64,000 nucleotides of DNA, from positions 1-64,000 of the forward strand of contig NZ_OBEJ01000006.1 of assembly GCF_900215575.1 (NCBI RefSeq), read 5' to 3'. The translations under genes were made by a program, and so were the position numbers. The stretch comes from Natronoarchaeum philippinense. Lineage in GTDB: Archaea > Halobacteriota > Halobacteria > Halobacteriales > Natronoarchaeaceae. Shown in pieces: positions 1 to 6,340 of this stretch. A model generated the notes under the pieces. That model searched no databases. It was given only the letters and a program-made list of their open reading frames with translations, and was not told the origin of the DNA. Positions within the stretch are counted from its first letter, which is position 1. Each line of letters starts with the position of its first letter.

Positions 1-120
1 CATCGCTCGATCGTCCGGATGTCGCCGAACTACCAAGGCTAACATCAGATCCCATCTGTACGGCGGACCGCAGGGGTGGAATCCTCATTTCCTTCCGGAC
101 TTTTTGATACGCCCCGAGAG
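1..120. other. Non-coding stretch before promoter array
   Basis: No convincing reading frame, tRNA or rRNA is visible in these bases. They lead into the tandem promoter array that starts near 121. A run of pyrimidines and the T-tract CTTTTTG near 107-113 could end transcription coming from the left, but there is no clear stem before it. Confidence 0.4.
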
Positions 121-147
121 GGTGTTAAACCCTTCGGACCGCGTCCG
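121..147 (+). promoter_or_regulatory. Possible first rRNA-type promoter
   Basis: GTGTTAAACCCTTCGGACC at 122-140 resembles the core of the three promoters that follow (CACTTAAGGGCTTCGGATC), with TTAAAC in place of the CTTAAG box. It lacks the upstream GTTCGCATTCAACC element that two of the others carry exactly. It lies 100 bp before the next box. It is either a diverged or weaker copy. Confidence 0.4.
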
Positions 148-193
148 GCACGACAACGGATCGAGTTGAACGATCCGTCGGTCGCATCGTGTC

Positions 194-250
194 GTTCGCA
201 TTCAACCCGAGTGCCCTATTACACTTAAGGGCTTCGGATCGTCCCCGGCG
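194..250 (+). promoter_or_regulatory. rRNA-type tandem promoter copy 1
   Basis: The upstream element GTTCGCATTCAACC (194-207) is followed 29 bases later by ACTTAAGGGCTTCGGATCG (223-241). The same two blocks with the same spacing recur at 388-424, and in diverged form at 271-310. A CTTAAG-type TATA element predicts initiation about 25 bp on, near 250. Repeated strong promoters of this form are typical of haloarchaeal rRNA operons. Confidence 0.65.
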
Positions 251-270
251 CCGTCAGGCGACGAGGGAAC

Positions 271-330
271 GTTCACATTTGAACACCACGAGACATTCCC
301 ACTTAAGGGCATCGGATCGATGCCATCCGT
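271..330 (+). promoter_or_regulatory. rRNA-type tandem promoter copy 2
   Basis: GTTCACATTTGAAC (271-284) lies 30 bases before ACTTAAGGGCATCGGATCG (301-319). The core matches copy 1 in 18 of 19 positions. The box lies 78 bp after that of copy 1. The upstream element is a diverged form of the one in copies 1 and 3. Confidence 0.65.
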
Positions 331-387
331 GAGATCGTCCCAGTTCGACGCCGAGGATCACTGCCCGGCACCGGGGTGCGTTGCGAC

Positions 388-446
388 GTTCGCATTCAAC
401 CGAATGCCGGTGGAACACTTAAGGCCGTCGAACCAAACACGCATAG
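388..446 (+). promoter_or_regulatory. rRNA-type tandem promoter copy 3
   Basis: GTTCGCATTCAACC (388-401) is identical to the element of copy 1 and again lies 29 bases before ACTTAAGG (417-424). The box is 116 bp after that of copy 2. Initiation is predicted near 446. This is the last promoter of the array, and what it transcribes is not obvious. Confidence 0.65.
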
Positions 447-650
447 GAAACGGCTACCGTGGCGTACAGTGACGTAGGTATGCGGAGACAAAGTAAACAC
501 CGAGGCTAAGAACTGGAGACGAAAGCGGTCTCGTGGCACCGAGTAGTTAGAAAAGCGCAGAGAGGAGACTATCCGGGCAACGGAGTCATAACGCGATCGA
601 GCTGCTGGCGCGAAAATCTCGGGGTGTAGCAGTCGTCACCTGCCACTGCG
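447..650 (+). other. Predicted transcript of unknown nature
   Basis: About 200 bases lie between the last promoter of the array and the 3' end of the convergent mc1 gene. No 16S rRNA start, tRNA T-loop, SRP RNA or RNase P core is recognisable, and no credible protein is encoded. There is one clear small hairpin, GAGAC (516-520) pairing with GTCTC (528-532). It could be a non-coding RNA, the leader of an rRNA operon that has been lost, or a place where an rRNA operon was left out of the assembly. Confidence 0.35.
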
Positions 651-959
651 TCACTCTTCGAGGTGCTCGATGCCCTGCTTCGAGACGTTTGCCTCCGTGA
701 TTTCGTCGGGCATCCAGTCGGGCTTGTCATCTGGAGCCGTCTCGTGCCAAGCCCAGCCGTCGTAGATGTGTACCTTGTCGGTGCCTTTCTCACGGAGTCG
801 GAGCTCGGTCTGGTCAGCATCGTCCTCCGATGGGGCGGGCTCCAGCCGACGCGCTGCTTTCAGCGCGGCCTGTCGAGGAGTGTTCCCCGAAAAGACACTG
901 GGTTCTTCACCGTCGTTACTACGCAACGCGAAGTTTCGCTTACCGTCCTCACGTACCAT
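651..959 (-). CDS. Non-histone chromosomal protein MC1
   Basis: This is the archaeal DNA-bending protein MC1, which binds DNA as a monomer and compacts or kinks the chromosome. The 102 residues cover the whole family domain: RNFALRS near the start, VFSGNTPRQAALKAARR in the middle, LRLREKGTDKVHIYDGW, and the terminal PDWMPDEI region with the aromatic residues that insert into DNA. The reading frame stays open upstream, but ATG at 959 is chosen because it matches the family start (MVREDGKRNF) and is preceded at 968-973 by a good Shine-Dalgarno sequence (GGAGGT, 8 nt before the start). It converges on the promoter array transcript. It is probably transcribed alone. Confidence 0.92.
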   Translation of the reverse strand: MVREDGKRNFALRSNDGEEPSVFSGNTPRQAALKAARRLEPAPSEDDADQTELRLREKGTDKVHIYDGWAWHETAPDDKPDWMPDEITEANVSKQGIEHLEE

Positions 960-996
960 GATTTTCGACCTCCATGCCAACCGAGCACATGACCCA

Positions 997-1004
997 TTAT
1001 AAAG
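997..1004 (-). promoter_or_regulatory. TATA box of mc1
   Basis: On the minus strand the sequence reads TTTATAAT, about 40 nt before the mc1 ATG. It predicts a short leader of roughly 15 nt that includes the GGAGGT ribosome site. Most genes in the window look leaderless, so a leader with a strong site fits a highly expressed chromatin protein. Confidence 0.6.
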
Positions 1005-1217
1005 ATATCCCCGACGGGACGCCGATGCGAAAATTGCTACATAAATTTTTCCCATAGAATCGGGGAGAAGAGCGTGAAAGCCACCAACGGGAAGGGGCTA
1101 GTACCGAACTATCAGGCCGTTTGGAACTCACGCGCGCCGCAAGAAGCGGCCGCGGGCGCGCTACCGTAGAAAACACTTAAGTAGGTCGTACGGCGAACTT
1201 CGGACTAGAATACCCCG

Positions 1218-1415
1218 ATGGTACGGAAAAAGAAGCTCAGTCCCAGTGGTGCGAAAGACGAAGACGGCGAGTACCACAACGTACACATCAACATCCACGA
1301 GGACGAGCTAGCGGTCGCCGGAATGGAGATCGGCGACGAAGTGTTCGTTCGCGTGCGCGAGGACAAGATTATCATTCAGAAGGCGGATCAAGACGAAGTG
1401 GAACACGAATTCTAA
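1218..1415 (+). CDS. Small AbrB-like (swapped-hairpin) protein
   Basis: A 65-residue protein conserved in haloarchaea next to pyrD. Residues 20-58 (HNVHINIHEDELAVAGMEI, then GDEVFVRVREDKIIIQKA) have the hydrophobic pattern of a SpoVT/AbrB swapped-hairpin fold: short beta strands with a central G-D-E-V turn. The first residues, MVRKKK, are basic, unlike most proteins here, which would suit DNA contact. AbrB-like domains of this size act as dimeric transcription factors or antitoxins, but no toxin partner is adjacent. A CTTAAG-type TATA box lies at 1175-1180. The function is unproven; a role in regulating pyrD, 63 bp downstream, is only a guess from position. Confidence 0.7.
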   Translation: MVRKKKLSPSGAKDEDGEYHNVHINIHEDELAVAGMEIGDEVFVRVREDKIIIQKADQDEVEHEF

Positions 1416-1447
1416 ACGGCCCGTATCGTCGGGAGTGCTCCGGGGAG

Positions 1448-1453
1448 TTTATG
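1448..1453 (+). promoter_or_regulatory. TATA box of pyrD (leaderless)
   Basis: TTTATG lies 26-31 nt before the pyrD ATG at 1479. Initiation about 25 nt downstream would fall at or next to the start codon, so the mRNA is predicted to be leaderless. There is no Shine-Dalgarno sequence. Confidence 0.6.
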
Positions 1454-1478
1454 CACCAGCGCGAGCGGTTCTCGTACG

Positions 1479-2534
1479 ATGAACGCCTACGACGTCGCCA
1501 AGCCGTTTCTCTTTCGGCTCCCACCGGAGACGGCGCACAACCTGATCCACACAGCGATGCGCGTAGCACAGTCGACCCCGATTGAGTCGTCAGTCGCCCG
1601 ACGCTACGCCGTCGAGGATGATCGACTGACGGTCGACGCGCTCGGGCTTGAGTTCCCGACACCGGTCGGCGTCGCTGCCGGGTTCGACAAGAACGCCGAA
1701 GTCCCCTCGATGCTTGCGGCACTCGGCTTCGGGCACGTCGAAGTCGGCGGCGTCACCGCCGAGAAACAGCCGGGCAACCCGCGTCCGCGAATGTTCCGTC
1801 TGCCGGAGGACCGAGCGCTCGTCAACCGTATGGGGTTTAACAACCACGGCGCCGACGAGATCGGGGCACGCTTAGGCCAAACTGATCTACCAGAGGTACC
1901 CATCGGAATCAACATCGGGAAGTCCAAATCGACGCCGCTGGCCGAAGCCGCAGACGACTACGCCTACACGTACGAACGTGTCGCCGACTACGGGGACTAT
2001 TTCGTCGTCAACGTTTCCAGCCCTAACACGCCGGGACTGCGCGAGCTGCAGAACCGCGAGCATCTGGAGACGATTCTCGGCCGCCTCGCGGGTCTGGGCG
2101 CCAGCCCGCTGCTGGTCAAGCTCTCTCCCGATCTCCCCGAAGCGGCCATCGAAGACGCGCTGGCAGTCGTCGACGACCTCGGTCTCGACGGCGTCATCGC
2201 CGTCAACACGACGACAGAGCGAAGCGACGACTTACAAAATCCGAACCGGGCGGAGCAAGGAGGTCTCTCTGGCGCCCCTATCGAGGATCGAGCAACCGAT
2301 GCAGTGCGGTTCGTCGCCGAACGAACCGACGTACCCGTTATCGGCGTGGGCGGCGTCTCCAGCGCCGAGGGTGCCTACGAGAAGATTCGCGCTGGCGCGA
2401 GCGTCGTCCAGCTCTACACCGGGCTGATCTACGAGGGGCCACAGCTCGCCCGCGAAATCAACGAAGGGCTGCTCGACTTACTGGACCGGGACGGCTTCGA
2501 CTCGGTCGAAGACGCCATCGGGGCCGACCTCTAA
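1479..2534 (+). CDS. pyrD: Dihydroorotate dehydrogenase (quinone-type)
   Basis: PyrD oxidises dihydroorotate to orotate in de novo pyrimidine synthesis, passing electrons from FMN to the quinone pool. The 351 residues match the membrane-associated class 2 enzymes: an N-terminal helical segment (PFLFRLPPETAHNLIHTAM, residues 9-27) that opens a quinone tunnel, then the TIM barrel with GVAAGFDKNAE (about 62-72), MGFNNHGAD (117-125), the catalytic loop VNVSSPNTPGLRELQ (about 177-191), KLSPDL, and the FMN phosphate sites GVGGVSSAEGAYEKIRAGAS and QLYTGLIYEGP near the end. The promoter places initiation at the ATG. A T-rich run (CTCTTTTG, about 2550-2557) just behind the stop may end the transcript. 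The gene converges on pheT. Confidence 0.96.
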   Translation: MNAYDVAKPFLFRLPPETAHNLIHTAMRVAQSTPIESSVARRYAVEDDRLTVDALGLEFPTPVGVAAGFDKNAEVPSMLAALGFGHVEVGGVTAEKQPGNPRPRMFRLPEDRALVNRMGFNNHGADEIGARLGQTDLPEVPIGINIGKSKSTPLAEAADDYAYTYERVADYGDYFVVNVSSPNTPGLRELQNREHLETILGRLAGLGASPLLVKLSPDLPEAAIEDALAVVDDLGLDGVIAVNTTTERSDDLQNPNRAEQGGLSGAPIEDRATDAVRFVAERTDVPVIGVGGVSSAEGAYEKIRAGASVVQLYTGLIYEGPQLAREINEGLLDLLDRDGFDSVEDAIGADL

Positions 2535-2688
2535 CACTCGGCGTCCACACTCTTTTGTCGGAAGCCGCGGCGAGACTCGGCGTGACCTGAGTGGCAGTCC
2601 GGGGCGAAACACGGTTGTGCACCACGACGTTCCGGGGCGGACAGTGGTGCCTGCTCGCTACTAAGTTCGAAGACGAAAACAGAAGCCG

Positions 2689-4449
2689 CTACTGCAGGGC
2701 GTCCAGCCGAAGCTCGAACGCCGTCACGGGAAGCTCCAGATCGTGCTCGACGAGCACCTCGGGATGAATCTCCCCGATCACGCCGACTGACTCGCCGTCG
2801 ATTACGACTTCGGCGGTGCGACCATCGATGAACGAGGGATGACTCGTCGGCGGCGTCTCCAGATCGGCGTCGAAGTTCCGCGCCAGCGCCTGTAGGCGTG
2901 CTTTGGCGTCCTCGTAGGAGGCGTCGTGGCGCGCGAGCACGGCAGCCACCGTCCGGTGCTCGGCCACGCTGGTGCTTTCGGACTCGTCGACGTGGGCCGA
3001 CAGTCCGATCTCGGCGAGGTCCTGCGGGTAGCTCCGATGAGTATTGCGCTCTAACACCATCAGCAAGGATGGAAGCGCCCACGTGCGCAACATCGTGTAG
3101 TCCTCGCTGTAGGGGTTCTTGATCGTCGTGGGCTGCCCGGCACCGAAGACGCCGTCGTCCGGATCGAGCCCCATTCGATCGAAGTTCTCGGCCTCGTTGA
3201 TCATGTGGAAGTTCAGCATGTCCTCGAAGCCGAGACCCACGAGCTGGGTACGCACAGCGTCTTCCAGCCGGGAGCGCTCGTGGCGTCCGCCGACCGTGCT
3301 GACATCGGGATACTTGGGTTCTAGCTCGTTGAAGCCGAAGGCACGCCCGGCGTCGTCGACCAGATCGAGCGGGTGGAGCACGTCGACGCGGTAGGGCGGG
3401 ATCGCTACCTCGTAGACGAGGTCGCCATCCTCGTTTTCGTCGGTGCCAGCATCCAGTCCCGAGCGCTCGAACAGGTCGACGACCTCCTCGGGATCGAGAT
3501 CGACGCCGAGCAGCGTCTCGATGCGGTCATGGGCGACGTGTTTGTGCGTGACCTCGAAGTCGGGGCGATGAAGCTCCCGATCGGGATACTCGACGACGAC
3601 GTCCTCGATGGTCGCGCCGCGGGCGTCGAGCGCGTAGCAGACGATCGCGCACATCCGGTCGATCGTCCACTGGTCGGTGCCGGTCAGCTCGACGAACAGG
3701 TCCCGCGAGTCGGTCGAGACCTCGGTCCGTCGGCCGTTGATTACCGGCGGGAACGAGAACAGGCCGATGTCGTCGTAGATCGCCGGGTAGCGCTCGTATC
3801 CCGAGACCAGATCGGCGTACGTCTCGCCGGTGGGGTGTTCTTCGAGGACCTCACCGGGCGTCAGCTCGGCGTCCGAGTCGAGCGGGACGAACCGATCGCC
3901 GTCGGGTTCGACGCCGGTGTAGCGGATGCTCTTGTTGGGCGCCGTTGCGCCCGCGTCGGGGTCGACGAGGTCGTCGTCGGCATCGTCGACCTCGACGGCG
4001 CCGCCTTTCAGCATCGTCAGGTCGTGGATGCCGATGGCGCCCTTGGCGCGCTTGCGCCCCATCGTCGCGTGGAGCTTCTCCTGGAGCTGGATCAGCGAGT
4101 CGAGCGCGTCCTCGTCCAGATCGACGCCGCGGATCACCGCGCCGGTGACGTACGGTCGTTCCTCGGGGACCGACTCGTCGACCTCGATCGTCCAGTCGGC
4201 GTCGTTGGTGGTCGGGACGTACACGCCCCGGTCGTCGCCGTAGTGATACCGCAGCGATCGGGCGATCCCCTCGACGGAGAGCCGGTCGAGGCGGTCAGGC
4301 GCGAACTCCAACTCGAAGTCGCCGTCGTCGGTCTCGCCCTCGAACTCCAGTCCGAGGCCGAACAGGTCTTCTTTGAGCTGTTCGTCGTCTTTGTCGTCGT
4401 GACCGGTCAGATCGCGCAGTTCCTCGGGATCGACGTCTACGGTAGGCAT
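2689..4449 (-). CDS. pheT: Phenylalanyl-tRNA synthetase beta subunit
   Basis: PheT is the non-catalytic but essential subunit of the alpha2-beta2 synthetase, supplying the editing B3/B4 domain and tRNA contacts. The 586-residue length is right for the archaeal type, which lacks the bacterial tRNA-binding EMAP-like domain. Visible blocks are the N-terminal MPTVDVDPEELRDLTG, the editing-domain core with YVTGAVIRGVDLDEDALDSL and RKRAKGAIGIHDL, the B5 motif FNELEPKYPD, and the C-terminal region VGLGFEDMLNFHMINEAEN. Its ATG shares one base with the pheS stop (TGATG at 4449), so translation of the two subunits is coupled in one operon. Confidence 0.96.
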   Translation of the reverse strand: MPTVDVDPEELRDLTGHDDKDDEQLKEDLFGLGLEFEGETDDGDFELEFAPDRLDRLSVEGIARSLRYHYGDDRGVYVPTTNDADWTIEVDESVPEERPYVTGAVIRGVDLDEDALDSLIQLQEKLHATMGRKRAKGAIGIHDLTMLKGGAVEVDDADDDLVDPDAGATAPNKSIRYTGVEPDGDRFVPLDSDAELTPGEVLEEHPTGETYADLVSGYERYPAIYDDIGLFSFPPVINGRRTEVSTDSRDLFVELTGTDQWTIDRMCAIVCYALDARGATIEDVVVEYPDRELHRPDFEVTHKHVAHDRIETLLGVDLDPEEVVDLFERSGLDAGTDENEDGDLVYEVAIPPYRVDVLHPLDLVDDAGRAFGFNELEPKYPDVSTVGGRHERSRLEDAVRTQLVGLGFEDMLNFHMINEAENFDRMGLDPDDGVFGAGQPTTIKNPYSEDYTMLRTWALPSLLMVLERNTHRSYPQDLAEIGLSAHVDESESTSVAEHRTVAAVLARHDASYEDAKARLQALARNFDADLETPPTSHPSFIDGRTAEVVIDGESVGVIGEIHPEVLVEHDLELPVTAFELRLDALQ

Positions 4450-5963
4450 CAGTACATCACCTCAGTCTCTCGCAGTAGTTCGAGATCGCACAGCGTTCCG
4501 TGAACGTCACGGATGTCCTCGAAGCCGTAGATCAACATCAGCAAGCGCTCTAAGGACAATCCCCACGCCATCACGTCGGCGTCCTCGACGCCAAGCGGCG
4601 CGAGCATCTCCTCGCGGAAGATTCCCGAATTTCCGACCTCGATCAGTTCGCCCGTCTCGGGATGGGTGCCAAAGAGCTCGAAGCTCGGCTCCGTGTAGGG
4701 GTTGTAGTGGGGCTTGTACTCCAGATCGGTGATGCCGAACTGGGCGTAGAACTCCTCGAAAGTCCCCATCAGATCGCGCACCGAGAGGTCCTCGGCCATC
4801 ACCCACCCCTCGATCTGGAAGAACTCCAGCAAGTGCGTCGGGTCAAGCGTGTCGTTGCGGTACACCTTCTCGACGCTGAAGTACCGCTGGGGCGGTTCCA
4901 GTTCGCCGATCTGCTCGCCCGAGAGGTACCGCGTCGACAGCGATGTCGTGTGCCCGCGCAGCGCGAGCGCCCGCGCGAAGTCCTCGTCCCACGGCGAGTG
5001 GTAGCCGTCGCCGTCCGGACCGACGCCGTTGCGGTGGGCGCCCTCGACGCGCTCGACGAGGTCGGCGGGAAGCTCGTCGATCTCGCGGGGCTGGTCCATG
5101 GCGAACCGGTCCCAGTGAGTCCGTGCAGGGTGGTCCTGTGGCATGAACAGGCAGTCGTTGATCCAGAAGTCGGCGTCGACGTGGGGGCCCTGCATCTCCT
5201 CGAAGCCCATCCCGACCAGCACGTCCTTCACGCGATTGGCGGTCTGGCGGAGGATGTGCTCTTTCCCGCCGGTGAACTCGGCGGCGTCGGCTTCGACGTT
5301 GTACTCGCTGAACTCCACGTCGCGCCACTCGCCGCTGGTGAGCATCTCGGGCGTGAGCTGGCCGACCGACTCGGCGGCCTCGACGCCCTCCATCAGCGCC
5401 GTGACGCCGTCGTCGGTCAGGCGCACCGACCGAACTGTGCGCTCGGTGAGTTCGACCAGCCCGCGACTGTCGAGTCGGTCGAGCGTGTCGTCGTCGTCGA
5501 CATCGGCATCGCCGGCCGCGAGCGCGTCGAGCGCCGACGCCTCGGAGTCGCTGTCGGGATCGGCGTCCGCGTCGGCGGTGATCTCGCCGCTGTCGATCGA
5601 GCCATAGCCCTTCCGAGCGTAGTTCGACAGCGCGATGTCGACTTCCTGTCCTTCGAGGCCGGATTGGCCGATCGCTTGGCCCATCTGAACGGGCGACTCG
5701 TCGGCTCCGGCGTCGAGCGCCGCCTCGTAGAGGCGCACCTCGGGAAGCCCCTCGTCGAGGTACTGGCTCCCCTCGTCGGTGAGTTCGGCCGTTTCGTCGG
5801 TGGCTGACTCGACGACGACCAACCCCTGCTCTTCGAGGTCAAAGGCCGCGCCGGTGATCGTCTCGGGCTTGTGATCGGTGGCGTCGGCGAGGTCGTCGAT
5901 CGTCTGTGCGTCCTGCGCGCTCGCGGTCTCTAACACCGCGACCTGTGCGTCCGGGAGTTTCAT
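4449..5963 (-). CDS. pheS: Phenylalanyl-tRNA synthetase alpha subunit
   Basis: PheS carries the class II catalytic core that activates phenylalanine and charges tRNA-Phe. The 504 residues begin with winged-helix repeats (residues 1-200, with an acidic linker ADADADPDSDSEASALDALAAGD), as in archaeal and eukaryotic cytosolic enzymes. Motif 2 is seen as RYFSVEKVYRNDTLDPTH and motif 3 as GLSLERLLMLIYGFEDIRD, and the substrate pocket includes FELFGTHPETGELIEVGNSG. It is the first gene of pheS-pheT. The Asp-rich linker is a haloadaptation. Confidence 0.96.
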   Translation of the reverse strand: MKLPDAQVAVLETASAQDAQTIDDLADATDHKPETITGAAFDLEEQGLVVVESATDETAELTDEGSQYLDEGLPEVRLYEAALDAGADESPVQMGQAIGQSGLEGQEVDIALSNYARKGYGSIDSGEITADADADPDSDSEASALDALAAGDADVDDDDTLDRLDSRGLVELTERTVRSVRLTDDGVTALMEGVEAAESVGQLTPEMLTSGEWRDVEFSEYNVEADAAEFTGGKEHILRQTANRVKDVLVGMGFEEMQGPHVDADFWINDCLFMPQDHPARTHWDRFAMDQPREIDELPADLVERVEGAHRNGVGPDGDGYHSPWDEDFARALALRGHTTSLSTRYLSGEQIGELEPPQRYFSVEKVYRNDTLDPTHLLEFFQIEGWVMAEDLSVRDLMGTFEEFYAQFGITDLEYKPHYNPYTEPSFELFGTHPETGELIEVGNSGIFREEMLAPLGVEDADVMAWGLSLERLLMLIYGFEDIRDVHGTLCDLELLRETEVMY

Positions 5964-6265
5964 GGGTTCATTGTTGGATCAACCGCTCGGTCGTCAGTTA
6001 CCGGTTCCGATCCGGTCTCGGTGCGGCGCTGTCGGATCGGTTTCGTCCGGGACGGGCGTCGAGACGCCGTCGTCGCCGCGGAGTCCACCGATCGTTTAGG
6101 CCGCGGCAAAAAAGCCGAACCCCGATCTGGCCGCGCGTGCCTTGCTGTCGACGCGAACGCCGGCGTGGGGTTCGGACGCCATGTGCGAACGGTTGTGAGG
6201 GGCTCTAAAAAGCGTTACGCGTTCGTCGGCATCGCGGTCGGCACGTCGAAGCGGCGATCGCGGTC

Positions 6266-6282
6266 GTCAGACTGCGTCTGAC
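6266..6282. repeat. Perfect inverted repeat behind trpS
   Basis: GTCAGACTGCGTCTGAC forms a 7 bp stem with a 3-base loop. It lies 59 bases beyond the trpS stop and closely resembles the palindrome GTCAGAGCGAAGCTCTGAC found inside the trpS 5' coding region at 7856-7874. It may be a terminator stem or a dispersed palindromic element. Confidence 0.6.
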
Positions 6283-6290
6283 GGGCAGTT

Positions 6291-6306
6291 AGATCGCTCG
6301 CGATCT
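6291..6306. repeat. Second inverted repeat behind trpS
   Basis: AGATCGCTCGCGATCT is a perfect 7 bp stem with a 2-base loop, 8 bp from the neighbouring palindrome and 35 bases beyond the trpS stop. Confidence 0.55.
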
Positions 6307-6340
6307 GGCTACGGCGTCGAGACGCCGCGGCGACGGTGAC

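Larger units (their letters stand above)
5964..6340. other. Intergenic region between trpS and pheS
   Basis: No gene is visible in these 377 bases. They hold the 3' flank of trpS and the promoter region of pheS, both on the minus strand. Two perfect palindromes lie close behind the trpS stop (6266-6282 and 6291-6306). T-tracts on the minus strand at about 6108-6113 and 6212-6216 could end transcripts from trpS. Confidence 0.5.

Noticed and set aside
447-650. A 16S rRNA gene behind the promoter array
   Set aside because: The conserved 16S start and helices are absent; only the promoters resemble an rRNA operon.
3373-5807. Long plus-strand frames across pheT and pheS
   Set aside because: Both are antisense shadows of well-recognised synthetase subunits.
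5964-6340. A tRNA or other structured RNA gene
   Set aside because: No T-loop, anticodon arm or acceptor pairing could be found; the palindromes are short and isolated.
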